Virus record (IMG/VR): IMGVR_UViG_3300013372_001857
Coordinates: 1 to 27,676 of that record
Strand: one strand, 5' to 3'
DNA: 27,676 bases
DNA from: a virus
Every line of letters begins with the position of its first letter. Positions within the stretch are counted from its first letter, which is position 1. Below, in pieces: positions 5,432-12,238 of the stretch. The notes beneath the pieces were generated by a model that saw only the letters and a program-made list of their open reading frames with translations, had not been told where the DNA came from and made no database searches. Both the position numbers and the translations under genes were made by a program.

Positions 5432-5890
5432 ATGAAATATTTAACACCTGAAGAAGCCGATAAATATGTAAGTGTATCAGACGATATGTTTAAATATCCA
5501 GCTGAGTATTTCACTTTGGTCCCATGTGTTGAGAAGAATTGGGAAAATGTAATATATTATACTGGTAAGAAGAAATTACGTTCAATAAGAGAAGGGGAAG
5601 GAAGATATTGGATATATGTTTTGTCCAATGAGGCAATGCCTGGTTTGGTTAAAATAGGATATACAATAAGTACACCTGAAGAAAGAGCGGTACAAATATC
5701 TAGATCAACAGGTGTAGCGTTACCGTTTAAAGTTGAATTTGCTTTTAAAGCTCATGAGGGTGAGTTTTTAGAGAAAGAAATACATACGTATTTAGACGCG
5801 TATAGAGTTAATAGCCAACGGGAATTTTTCGCTATAAGTGTAGATAAAGCAAAAGATATTGTAACAGAAATAGGTAAAAAATATAATTAA
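5432..5890 (+). CDS. T5orf172-type GIY-YIG superfamily protein (152 aa)
   Basis: Residues 58-140 match the T5orf172/MUG113 domain of the GIY-YIG nuclease superfamily: RYWIYVLSNEAMPGLVKIGYT (58-78), with IYV and KIGYT standing for the two halves of the GIY-YIG motif, then PEERAVQIS with Arg85, FLEKEIHTYLD (112-122) and NSQREFFAI (127-135). Such domains are common in phages and mobile elements; nuclease activity has been shown for only some GIY-YIG families. Residues 1-55 are a separate N-terminal part. A GTG start at 5426 is possible, but the ATG at 5432 gives a normal N-terminus. It follows the tRNA gene by 14 bases and precedes a 53-aa gene by one base. Confidence 0.8.
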   Translation: MKYLTPEEADKYVSVSDDMFKYPAEYFTLVPCVEKNWENVIYYTGKKKLRSIREGEGRYWIYVLSNEAMPGLVKIGYTISTPEERAVQISRSTGVALPFKVEFAFKAHEGEFLEKEIHTYLDAYRVNSQREFFAISVDKAKDIVTEIGKKYN

Positions 5891-5891
5891 T

Positions 5892-6053
5892 ATGGAAGAA
5901 ACAAATGAAATACGGTATATATTGGGCCGTGCTAAAGAATTTGGGTTAGAATGGGAAATTCTTGAATCAGCAATCAAACATGCCCGTGAATTTGAAGATG
6001 CATCAATTGAAGAATGTCTTCAAGTTGGAGCGATGGATTGGGATATAACATAA
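5892..6053 (+). CDS. Small acidic hypothetical protein (53 aa)
   Basis: The ATG lies one base after the stop codon of the T5orf172 gene, and the frame runs 53 codons to TAA. The product starts MEETNEIRYILGRAKEFGLE and is strongly acidic and helical, with a pattern of short helices (WEILESAIKHAREFED, then SIEECLQVGAMDWDI). It resembles a small helical-bundle protein and was not recognised. Tight coupling to the upstream gene and an intact reading frame with normal amino-acid composition support a real gene. Promoter P9 follows 26 bases later, so this is probably the last gene of the P8 unit. Confidence 0.65.
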   Translation: MEETNEIRYILGRAKEFGLEWEILESAIKHAREFEDASIEECLQVGAMDWDIT

Positions 6054-6079
6054 ATAATATTATCTTAATTCAAGAAAAG

Positions 6080-6111
6080 TTTGGAAAACCAAGAATATGA
6101 TGTTATATTTA
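6080..6111 (+). promoter_or_regulatory. Bacteroidota-type promoter P9
   Basis: TTTGG at 6080-6084 and TATATTTA at 6104-6111, spacing 19. The dyad is TTTGG-AAAA-CCAAG, so the centre has changed while most of the arm pairing is kept. It precedes a 160-base leader before the lipoprotein gene. Confidence 0.72.
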
Positions 6112-6271
6112 TGGTATAACAATTAAAATAGTAATAAGATATAAAAGGGTCAAGACCAAGGTACCTAACAGGTGCTCATGAACAGGTGAAATGATGGATA
6201 TGTACCATCCATTATAAGCCTTGGTTACCCAAAATTTGTAAATATTTAAACAAACATAAAAACGTAAAAAA
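6112..6271 (+). ncRNA. Structured leader RNA upstream of the lipoprotein gene
   Basis: This leader is much longer than the other leaders in the window. ACCAAGG (6155-6161) pairs perfectly with CCTTGGT (6219-6225). Inside lie a 4-bp hairpin ACCT/AGGT (6163-6173) and a 9-bp hairpin (6191-6199 with 6207-6215, one G-U pair, 7-base loop), giving a three-way junction. The direct repeat ACAGGTG occurs twice (6169-6175 and 6182-6188). The closing strand at 6219-6225 overlaps a second TTGG...CCCAAA box whose distance to a TATTTA element is about 3 bases too short for a good promoter. It may be a cis-regulatory RNA; no known riboswitch class was recognised. Confidence 0.4.
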
Positions 6272-6460
6272 ATGAAAAAAATGATTTTCGCCACGATTGT
6301 GATCGCATCAATGTTAGCCGTTTCTTGCACCTCTAAAGAGTCAGATAACGCCACAGTACCAACAACAGATACTACAACAGTAGTCACAGATACAACTGTA
6401 TCTACAACAACGGTTACACCAACCGAATCAACCAAAACAGTAACACCAGCTTCTAAGTAG
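6272..6460 (+). CDS. Small Thr-rich lipoprotein (62 aa)
   Basis: The N-terminus KKMIFATIVIASMLAVSC is a typical lipoprotein signal: two lysines, a hydrophobic core and the lipobox LAVSC with the lipidated Cys19. The following TSKESDN resembles the acidic lipoprotein export signal that sends lipoproteins to the cell surface in Bacteroidota. The rest (residues 27-62) is nearly all Thr, Val, Ser and Pro with no fold, a likely extended stalk. Phage lipoproteins of this size often block superinfection by masking a receptor or an injection channel; that role is an inference. It has its own promoter (P9) and a structured leader, and is followed by tRNA-like sequences and a terminator, so it forms a separate unit. 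Confidence 0.85.
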   Translation: MKKMIFATIVIASMLAVSCTSKESDNATVPTTDTTTVVTDTTVSTTTVTPTESTKTVTPASK

Positions 6461-6472
6461 TTGGTTTTTATC

Positions 6473-6544
6473 AGTCAGGTAGTTTAATTGATAAAACGGC
6501 TAACGATTAATTAGAGGATATAGGTTTGAATCCTGTCCTGACTA
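6473..6544 (+). tRNA. tRNA-Asn-like gene with abnormal anticodon loop (possible pseudo-tRNA)
   Basis: The acceptor AGTCAGG/CCTGACT is perfect and identical to that of the tRNA-like gene at 2880. The D arm is GTTT-AATTGATA-AAAC and the T arm ATAGG-TTTGAAT-CCTGT has one T-G pair. The anticodon stem is GCTAA/TTAGA with a G-A mismatch at the top. The 7-base loop is CGATTAA, so position 33 is G instead of the nearly invariant U and the anticodon would be ATT (6506-6508). The body resembles asparagine tRNA, whose loop would be CTGTTAA. Total length is 72 bases, the variable loop has 4 bases, and CCA is not encoded. Either a decaying tRNA-Asn or a tRNA-like RNA with another role. Confidence 0.6.
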
Positions 6545-6551
6545 CAAATAT

Positions 6552-6623
6552 TGCGAGGTAGACTGAAGTTGACCCAACTCGGTCTCATAAAATGAACTAT
6601 ACAGGTTTAAATCTTACTCGTTA
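6552..6623 (+). tRNA. Degenerate tRNA-Met-like sequence (CAT), probable pseudo-tRNA
   Basis: A stretch starting TGCGAGGT has a canonical anticodon loop CTCATAA (6584-6590) on a TCGGT/AATGA stem (4 of 5 pairs, one of them wobble) and a T-loop-like AGG-TTTAAAT-CTT. The overall pattern is that of an initiator methionine tRNA. The acceptor stem is only about 5 bp (6553-6557 with 6617-6621), and the D region instead folds into a 10-bp hairpin (6561-6584). A second competing helix AATGAAC/GTTCATT (6591-6597/6630-6636) breaks the cloverleaf. It is probably a remnant or a structured RNA derived from a tRNA. Confidence 0.35.
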
Positions 6624-6649
6624 AATACTGTTCATTATCCTTGTTTTTA

Positions 6650-6677
6650 GCACCGGTAGCAATATCGGTGCTTTTTT
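6650..6677 (+). terminator. Intrinsic terminator
   Basis: The stem GCACCG (6650-6655) / CGGTGC (6666-6671) can be extended by two weaker pairs and is followed directly by six T. This is the best intrinsic terminator in the window; it closes the lipoprotein/tRNA unit. Confidence 0.85.
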
Positions 6678-6700
6678 ATTCTTAACATATATTTATATAT

Positions 6701-7132
6701 ATGGACTTAAATAAAATATTCGCTTTATTCGACAATAAAACCGAAAATAAACCACTAACTGAAACTGATAACATAGTTGTGGAATTATATGAGAAACCGT
6801 TATTTTGGGTTAATATGTTTGAAAAATTAATAAGAAATAATAACGTGTTCAAACTCCAGCTTAAAAATACATTTAAAGACGATCATTACGATCCTGATAT
6901 GTTATGTGAAGCTGGGGATGCCCTTGTATATAATAAAGCGTTTATGTTTCTGTTACTTCTTGATTTAAATGATGAGGATCACAGGCACGCTATACGAACT
7001 AGAACAACATATAGTTATTTGGTTGTCGCGCTTATCACATCCATGAACTATTTTACTAGTACTGAAGAATATGAAAAATGTGCGGTTATAAAGAAAATTT
7101 TAGATTTTGCCATGGAGAGCTTGGAGGCGTAA
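6701..7132 (+). CDS. Hypothetical protein (143 aa)
   Basis: The family is not recognised. The sequence is helical, with an acidic N-terminal third, NKIFALFDNKTENKPLTETD, a middle FKDDHYDPDMLCEAGDAL, a hydrophobic helix AFMFLLLLDLND, and a C-terminal pair of helices ending FAMESLEA. The hydrophobic stretches are short and interrupted by charges, so a soluble helical bundle is more likely than a membrane protein. The ATG follows directly on a TATATTTATATA element (6688-6699) that resembles the candidate late motif, which leaves almost no leader. After the stop codon come about 125 bases without a gene (7133-7257), mostly purines. Confidence 0.7.
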   Translation: MDLNKIFALFDNKTENKPLTETDNIVVELYEKPLFWVNMFEKLIRNNNVFKLQLKNTFKDDHYDPDMLCEAGDALVYNKAFMFLLLLDLNDEDHRHAIRTRTTYSYLVVALITSMNYFTSTEEYEKCAVIKKILDFAMESLEA

Positions 7133-7257
7133 AGAAAAGATCGTATTTTCTAGTTACGGGTTTAGGGGAAAGTAGATAAGATGAAGAGAGAGATAGGAGA
7201 AGATAAGAGACGGATAGAAACAAGGGGTGGGTAAATATAATATTAAAAATAAACAAT

Positions 7258-7458
7258 ATGGTAAACAGAGAAATTATTAGAAGAAAGATGGAGAAATTGG
7301 AGTCTAATTTAACAAGGTTAGATTTTATCTTTAAACGAAGCGGAGATCTAGATGAATATCTAGCAGTCACAGCTGAAATGAAACAATTGGTAGATGAGGT
7401 AAAGTCGTATATTGAATACGAACCTAGAACTGGGAATGAATTAAATACATCAATCTAA
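7258..7458 (+). CDS. Small coiled-coil hypothetical protein (66 aa)
   Basis: The family is not recognised. Residues 4-55 show a heptad-like pattern of leucine, isoleucine and valine with many charged residues (REIIRRKMEKLESNLTRLDFIFKR), suggesting a coiled coil or a two-helix hairpin. No signal peptide or membrane segment is seen. It lies 16 bases before the HD-domain gene and is probably co-transcribed with it and with the two genes that follow, up to the late sigma factor. The upstream region is an A/G-rich leader without a TTTGG box. Confidence 0.65.
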   Translation: MVNREIIRRKMEKLESNLTRLDFIFKRSGDLDEYLAVTAEMKQLVDEVKSYIEYEPRTGNELNTSI

Positions 7459-7473
7459 TATAAATAAGAAGTT

Positions 7474-8250
7474 ATGAAATTAACAGCAGAGCAAATCCAA
7501 GACAATTGGGAAATTTTAATGAAACGTATAGATACATATATTTCAGAACCTCGTAGGTCTGAATTAAAATCATTTTATGAGGAATATTCTGAACGTATTA
7601 TGTTAATGCCGGCCGCTCATAAAAAAGAGTATCATAGTGCATTTCCAGGAGGATATGTAGACCATGTGTTACGAGTAGTAGATGCTGCTTTAGCTGTAAA
7701 TGAAGTATGGGTGAAAACAGGGGTTGATACATCTACATATACCGTTGAGGAATTAGTATTCTCAGCAATAAATCATGATCTGGGTAAGATGGGTGATGAA
7801 CAATATGAGTCATATATCCCACAAACCGATCAATGGCGTAAGGATAAATTAGGAGAAGATTATATGTTTAATAATCGTTTAGCGTTTGCATCTGTACCTG
7901 ATAGGGGGTTATATATGCTTCAATCATATGGTATTAAGTATTCATTTAATGAGATGGTAGCAATTCAAACTCATGACGGCTTATATGATGAGGCAAATAA
8001 GAAATATCTAGTATCATTTACTCCAGAACAAAAACCACGAACGTCATTACCTTATATATTACATCAGGCTGATATGATGGCTGCTAGGATTGAATGGGAA
8101 ATTGAGTGGCTTCATAAATTTAAAACGAATGTGGAGAAGCCAAAGAAAAATTTTATATTGGAGACGAACAAAGATAGTAAAACATCAAAAACCAAGGCTT
8201 TAGGGAGTATAAAATCCGAGGGACTTAAAAATTTATTAAATAGTATATGA
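7474..8250 (+). CDS. HD-domain phosphohydrolase (258 aa)
   Basis: Metal-binding residues of the HD superfamily appear in order: His64 in GGYVDHVLRV, His101-Asp102 in INHDLGKMGD and Asp200 in YILHQADMMAAR, with an additional THDG at 166-169. The spacing fits enzymes that hydrolyse phosphate esters of nucleotides. The AFPGGYVDH motif and the overall layout resemble HD proteins found in T4-like phages next to the late sigma gene. The substrate cannot be told from the sequence; dNTP or a cyclic/alarmone nucleotide are the usual options. The C-terminal tail (after residue 215) is lysine-rich and probably disordered. A TATAAATA octamer, identical to the T4 late promoter, lies at 7459-7466. The stop overlaps the next start (ATGA). 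Confidence 0.85.
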   Translation: MKLTAEQIQDNWEILMKRIDTYISEPRRSELKSFYEEYSERIMLMPAAHKKEYHSAFPGGYVDHVLRVVDAALAVNEVWVKTGVDTSTYTVEELVFSAINHDLGKMGDEQYESYIPQTDQWRKDKLGEDYMFNNRLAFASVPDRGLYMLQSYGIKYSFNEMVAIQTHDGLYDEANKKYLVSFTPEQKPRTSLPYILHQADMMAARIEWEIEWLHKFKTNVEKPKKNFILETNKDSKTSKTKALGSIKSEGLKNLLNSI

Positions 8251-8546
8251 CAACATTAATAATCGTTTTATTCATACTTATTGCAGTTTTAAGTTATGTA
8301 GTTTATAATTTATTACGTAAGAATGAAAAATTAGAAGACATAACAAATGAGCAAATTAAAATATTAGGAGGATATATGACTTACTTAAATAAGTTATCTG
8401 AAATAATTAGCCATTCTGATAAGCGTATTAAAGAAATAGATGTTAAAGGTTCATTCGAAAGTGATGATGAAATTGGATTTTTCTTTGAACAAGTAAAATC
8501 AATACAAGAAATATTGAATCAATTTAATATAAAGAATATACCATAA
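8247..8546 (+). CDS. Membrane-anchored coiled-coil protein (99 aa)
   Basis: Residues 3-22 (LIIVLFILIAVLSYVVYNLL) form one transmembrane helix close to the N-terminus, followed by a positively charged RKNEK, so the C-terminal part should be cytoplasmic. Residues 27-95 are a charged helical/coiled-coil region ending in a helix with EQVKSIQEILNQF. There is no lipobox or cleavage site. The start overlaps the stop of the HD-domain gene by four bases, and its stop overlaps the start of the sigma gene by one base, so the three are translationally coupled. Similar single-helix proteins of unknown role often accompany phage late regulators. Confidence 0.7.
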   Translation: MTTLIIVLFILIAVLSYVVYNLLRKNEKLEDITNEQIKILGGYMTYLNKLSEIISHSDKRIKEIDVKGSFESDDEIGFFFEQVKSIQEILNQFNIKNIP

Positions 8547-9268
8547 TGGAATTAGAGGTTAAGAAGAGAAAAAAGAAGACATCCAATATGTATTTTACTC
8601 AAGATACAGAAGACGCTATTGTAGCTTATGTGGCTAGTATTGATATGGAAGAACGCAATAGGTTATATAATGAGAAAATACACCATGCTTTTTTTAAGCT
8701 TACTGAAAATATAATTCATACATTCAAATTTTATTACACTGAAGTAGATAATATCCAAGATTTACAACATGAAATAATTACATTTTTACTTAGTAAATTA
8801 CATTTATATGATCAAACTAAAGGAACTAAAGCGTTTTCTTATTTTGGGACTATAGTTAAAAGATATTTAATATTATCTAACCAAACCAATTATAATAAGC
8901 GAATTAAAACATCCCCTGTGTCAACAATTGAGGAGGATGAAAAATTTTCATACCAATTAGATGATATTAAACCTATTATTACTAGTAATAATTTATCTAA
9001 ATTTATGGATGAATATATAGAATATTGTACTGATAATATATTTGAAATATTTCCTAAAGAATCTGAAGCTCAAGTAGCTGATGCGGTTTTAGAGTTATTT
9101 CGTAAACGAGATAGTCTGGATGTCTTTAATAAAAAAGCACTATACATATATATTCGTGAGATGATTGATGTTAAAACATCTAAAATCACTAAAGTAGCTG
9201 ACGTTTTATACGGTATATTCAGGAAAAAATATTCATTTTATTTAGAACACGGTTATACAAACTTTTAG
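8546..9268 (+). CDS. gp55-like late-transcription sigma factor (240 aa)
   Basis: The protein matches T4 gp55-type late sigma factors. YFTQDTEDAIVAYVAS lies near the start, followed by the region-2-like block HHAFFKLTENIIHTFKFYYTEVD, then DLQHEIITFLLSKLHLYDQ and AFSYFGTIVKRYLI, the part that contacts the core polymerase and melts the promoter. The length agrees with the phage family (about 185-240). In T4-like phages gp55 binds host RNA polymerase together with the sliding clamp and recognises an extended -10 element only, without a -35 box. It lies directly before the virion block, which begins with the candidate late promoter at 9273. No gp33-like co-activator or clamp is in the window. Confidence 0.9.
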   Translation: MELEVKKRKKKTSNMYFTQDTEDAIVAYVASIDMEERNRLYNEKIHHAFFKLTENIIHTFKFYYTEVDNIQDLQHEIITFLLSKLHLYDQTKGTKAFSYFGTIVKRYLILSNQTNYNKRIKTSPVSTIEEDEKFSYQLDDIKPIITSNNLSKFMDEYIEYCTDNIFEIFPKESEAQVADAVLELFRKRDSLDVFNKKALYIYIREMIDVKTSKITKVADVLYGIFRKKYSFYLEHGYTNF

Positions 9269-9272
9269 ATGT

Positions 9273-9284
9273 TATATTTATAAC
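9273..9284 (+). promoter_or_regulatory. Candidate late promoter L1
   Basis: TATATTTATAAC occurs here and again at 22374-22385, each about 15 bases before a virion gene start, and neither has TTTGG 24 bases upstream. This suits a gp55-type factor that needs only an extended -10 box. The opposite strand contains TATAAATA, the T4 late consensus, in reverse orientation. Confidence 0.5.
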
Positions 9285-9297
9285 TAAAATAAAATAT

Positions 9298-9636
9298 ATG
9301 AGCGCGTTAGAAAGTGTAGTATTTGGTAAAAAGAAGTTCAATGATATATTGGAGGAGATATATGATAACCAAAAGAAAAAAGATAAACAGATATCAGCGT
9401 TAATATCTGAATTGAAACCTCTTATAAATGATATAGGTGACGCCACTTTAATAGTTCCATTAATTAAAGAATATTTAGAAATAAGTGTTAAGAACGATGA
9501 ACAACTAATAAAGATGGCTACCATTGTACAACGCATATTGAATAATACAACAGATGATGGTGGTTTTGGTATTTCTGAAGAAGAAAAAGCACAATTGTTA
9601 TCACAGATTGATAAAATTCAAGAAGAAAATAAATAA
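9298..9636 (+). CDS. Helical protein at the head of the virion block (112 aa)
   Basis: The family is not firmly recognised. The sequence is helical: FNDILEEIYDNQKKKDKQISALISEL near the start, a central helix PLIKEYLEISVKNDEQLIKMATIVQRIL, a glycine hinge DDGGFGI and a C-terminal helix KAQLLSQIDKIQ. It is the first gene after the candidate late promoter at 9273 and lies two bases before the spike gene, so it is co-transcribed with the baseplate genes and may be a chaperone or a small baseplate component. Proteins with this look occur in the same place in other T4-like phages, but their role is not established. Confidence 0.7.
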   Translation: MSALESVVFGKKKFNDILEEIYDNQKKKDKQISALISELKPLINDIGDATLIVPLIKEYLEISVKNDEQLIKMATIVQRILNNTTDDGGFGISEEEKAQLLSQIDKIQEENK

Positions 9637-9638
9637 CG

Positions 9639-10883
9639 ATGTCTACTCAATACGGCTTTTCAGCATTTAATAATACGCAAAACGTACAAAACCAGGTCAG
9701 TATGGGACAGGCTTTGTCTGCTTTAAGTAATCAAATGACGCCGGTTCGTATTAAGAGTATTATACTTGATAGTACTCATCCTAGATTTAAAGAGTTAGGT
9801 GAATGGAATTCATTAGGTGCCATTGAATATCAATCTGTAACTAATCCACAGAATGCAGCTTCAGGACAATACTCAATAGCATATCCTTTATATCCCAATG
9901 TTAAGAATTATCCACTTATAAATGAGATTGTATTTTTAATTTCATTACCGAGTACAGGAATTGGGTTAACGTTTAATGCAACTCGTTCATATTATATTAG
10001 TTTAGTAGCGTTATGGAATCATCCCCACCATAATGCTTATCCTGAAAATCCTAACACACCTCCACCATCACAAGCGAAAGATTATACTCAAACTCAAGCA
10101 GGTAGTGTTAGGCGTGTTACTGATCAAAGTACTGAAATATTTTTAGGTCAAACATTTAAAGAACGTTCTAATATACACCCACTATTACCATTTGAGGGTG
10201 ATGTTATACAAGAAGGAAGATGGGGTAATAGTATACGTTTTGGATCAACAGTTAAAGATAGAAAAAATAATTGGTCAACCATTGGTACAAATGGTGATTC
10301 AATAATAATATTACGTAATGGACAATCTAAAAACGCTAGTGATGAAGGATGGGTACCTGTTACAGAAGATATAAATAATGATTTATCTTCAATATATAGT
10401 ACTAGTACACAAAAAATACCATTAGAAGCCTCATCTACGAGTTATGTAAGTTATAAATCAGATACACCAACTAATCCTAAAGAATATTCTGATAGCCCTC
10501 AGGTTATCCTTAATTCAGGTCGATTAATATTTAATACTACTCAAGATCATATATTACTAAGTTCTAAAAAATCAATTAATCTTAACGCTGTATCTTCAGT
10601 TAATATTGATGCCCCTGACACCATAATACAATCAAATAATGTATATTTAGGTTCTAAAGATGCTACTGAGTCAGTATTATTGGGTGATACAACAGTCTCA
10701 TTATTAAAGACATTAGTACAAAATTTACAATCTTTTATGCAAATATGTAGTACATTAGTTAGTACTCCACCCGGTGTTCCTTTAGCTCCATTAAATGCTA
10801 TTGCGTCTCAATTAACTACAACGTTAACTCAACTTAATACTAATTTAGATAACGTTAAATCAAAATACGTTAAAACAGCATAA
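9639..10883 (+). CDS. Baseplate hub/central spike protein, gp5-like without lysozyme (414 aa)
   Basis: The N-terminal half contains an OB-fold-like region ending in LPFEGDVIQEGRWGNSIRFG (residues 183-202), a motif of gp5/VgrG-type spike proteins. Residues 287-347 (VILNSGRLIFNTTQDHILLSS, then SINLNAVSSVNIDAPDTI) show the alternating pattern of a triple-stranded beta-helix, and LGSKDATESVLLGDT is the usual end cap. No lysozyme domain is present between them, unlike T4 gp5, which also has a beta-helix. The C-terminal 70 residues are helical with Thr/Leu repeats (LNAIASQLTTTLTQLNTNL). The protein forms the membrane-piercing centre of the baseplate. Its stop overlaps the next start by one base (TAATG). 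Confidence 0.85.
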   Translation: MSTQYGFSAFNNTQNVQNQVSMGQALSALSNQMTPVRIKSIILDSTHPRFKELGEWNSLGAIEYQSVTNPQNAASGQYSIAYPLYPNVKNYPLINEIVFLISLPSTGIGLTFNATRSYYISLVALWNHPHHNAYPENPNTPPPSQAKDYTQTQAGSVRRVTDQSTEIFLGQTFKERSNIHPLLPFEGDVIQEGRWGNSIRFGSTVKDRKNNWSTIGTNGDSIIILRNGQSKNASDEGWVPVTEDINNDLSSIYSTSTQKIPLEASSTSYVSYKSDTPTNPKEYSDSPQVILNSGRLIFNTTQDHILLSSKKSINLNAVSSVNIDAPDTIIQSNNVYLGSKDATESVLLGDTTVSLLKTLVQNLQSFMQICSTLVSTPPGVPLAPLNAIASQLTTTLTQLNTNLDNVKSKYVKTA

Positions 10884-11872
10884 TGGCATCTCCTTTAGAC
10901 ATAGAAAATATAAGAAAAAAAGCCGCTGAACAAATTAAGGGGGATACTAGTAAAATATTAGATGTTAATTTATCTGCTATTCAAAACGCTACTCCTGGGT
11001 CGTTAAAACCACAGGGTAATGCTAAATTAAGTGGTACTATAACAGCGATAGGTAAAAAAATATACACAGTACTCACACCAATTGCTATAAATATAGCTAA
11101 AGAATTAGGAGCATCTATAGCCCAAGACCAATTAGGTAATTTAAAGGATAATATATTATCTAAAAATGGGTGCCCAACCAATCCTAAATTATTAGAGATA
11201 TTAGCCCAACGAAATGCGTTAATAGCACAACTAAATAAAACTAGCACACAACTAGATAGACTTACAAAAGCAGTAACTGGATTAAATACATTCCTTGAAA
11301 TAAGTCAAACAGCTGTGAGTGCTATAAAAATAGTTAAGACAGCAGCTTCACTAGCCGTTAAAATTATACCATCACCTCCAGGTACACCAGGTGTTATAAC
11401 ATCGACGTTAAGTGATTTAGAAGACATAATAAATAAACTCCTATTTGGAAAAGATGGTACACCTCGTATACCTAAAATATCTGGTTCAATAGCATCAGCC
11501 ACATTATCTATATCAATAGTAAATGGATATATCCAAATAATAATAGCAATATTAACTGCAATAGACGCTAAAATTAAACAATGTAATCCTGATTTAACGT
11601 CAAGTCTTGCTCCAATAGATCCAAATTTAATATCAATATCTATACTTCAAACTAAAGCAGAACAAACACAAAATAATGTTACCTATGCTGGATTTTTAAT
11701 CGAGATTGAAGAGGTACCATACACCCCAACAGTAAATCGTAGGAGAGCTGTGGGTAAGAATCAAAGTGGTATTATATTAATACAAACCGAATTATCATTC
11801 ACAACACAAAATGAGTTATTAATTAATGAACTTAAATTAATAATCGATAGAGACAATTTAAAAGCTTATTAA
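10883..11872 (+). CDS. Baseplate-region structural protein (329 aa)
   Basis: The family is not recognised. The sequence is rich in Ile, Ala, Ser and Thr, with a heptad-like segment ILAQRNALIAQLNKTSTQL (about residues 105-123) and a long hydrophobic helix pair around SAIKIVKTAASLAVKIIP and TLSISIVNGYIQIIIAILTA. The C-terminal 70 residues are beta-type (NVTYAGFLIEIEEV, then RRRAVGKNQSGIILIQTELSF). The alternation of a helical middle and a beta C-terminus suits a hub or tube-attached baseplate component. It is coupled by a one-base overlap to the spike gene, and its product probably acts with the spike. Confidence 0.7.
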   Translation: MASPLDIENIRKKAAEQIKGDTSKILDVNLSAIQNATPGSLKPQGNAKLSGTITAIGKKIYTVLTPIAINIAKELGASIAQDQLGNLKDNILSKNGCPTNPKLLEILAQRNALIAQLNKTSTQLDRLTKAVTGLNTFLEISQTAVSAIKIVKTAASLAVKIIPSPPGTPGVITSTLSDLEDIINKLLFGKDGTPRIPKISGSIASATLSISIVNGYIQIIIAILTAIDAKIKQCNPDLTSSLAPIDPNLISISILQTKAEQTQNNVTYAGFLIEIEEVPYTPTVNRRRAVGKNQSGIILIQTELSFTTQNELLINELKLIIDRDNLKAY

Positions 11873-11876
11873 CACC

Positions 11877-11888
11877 AATATTTATAAC
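11877..11888 (+). promoter_or_regulatory. Possible late promoter L2
   Basis: AATATTTATAAC differs from the L1/L3 motif by one base. It lies only two bases before the ATG at 11891, which would give a leaderless or internal start, so it is less certain than the other two. Confidence 0.3.
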
Positions 11889-11890
11889 AT

Positions 11891-12238
11891 ATGGATATTA
11901 CCAAATTTAAAAAAATCATCAAAGAATCAGTGAGAGAAGTAATTCAAGAAGAATTACGCGACATCTTACTAGAAGCCGTTAAGGCTCCTAAAACTGTAGT
12001 TACAGAAACAGTACATCCAAATACTTATGCCCAACCACACGTTTCACAACCTAAACAATTAAACGCGGCTGAACGTAGGGCAATGTTTGGGAACATATTA
12101 GAAGATATGCAGGGTGGAGGAATGGCTACATCAAATAACATCCCATTCACACCATCAGGCCCAATTGATCCAGTTAATGGTAAATTACCTGAGGGTGAAT
12201 TAGGTTTGGATCAAATAATGGGATTAATGAATAAATAA
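11891..12238 (+). CDS. Small baseplate-region protein (115 aa)
   Basis: The family is not recognised. The N-terminal 30 residues form a charged amphipathic helix (FKKIIKESVREVIQEELRDILLEAVKA). The rest is Pro, Gly and Asn-rich with little predicted structure except ERRAMFGNILEDMQ. The C-terminus is PEGELGLDQIMGLMNK. It overlaps the gp25-like gene by one base (TAATG). Short proteins with a helix followed by a disordered tail are found in this place in other T4-like phages and may be assembly factors. The position is its only functional clue. Confidence 0.65.
   Translation: MDITKFKKIIKESVREVIQEELRDILLEAVKAPKTVVTETVHPNTYAQPHVSQPKQLNAAERRAMFGNILEDMQGGGMATSNNIPFTPSGPIDPVNGKLPEGELGLDQIMGLMNK

Noticed and set aside
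6217-6248. A second promoter in front of the lipoprotein gene
   Set aside because: The TTGG...CCCAAA box is there, but the distance to the -7-like element is about 3 bases too short compared with all ten other copies; the box also forms the closing stem of the leader.
7459-7466. TATAAATA (T4 late promoter octamer) before the HD gene, also at 832-839
   Set aside because: Such octamers are expected by chance in this AT-rich DNA, and the copy at 832 lies just downstream of the early promoter P1; kept only as a remark.
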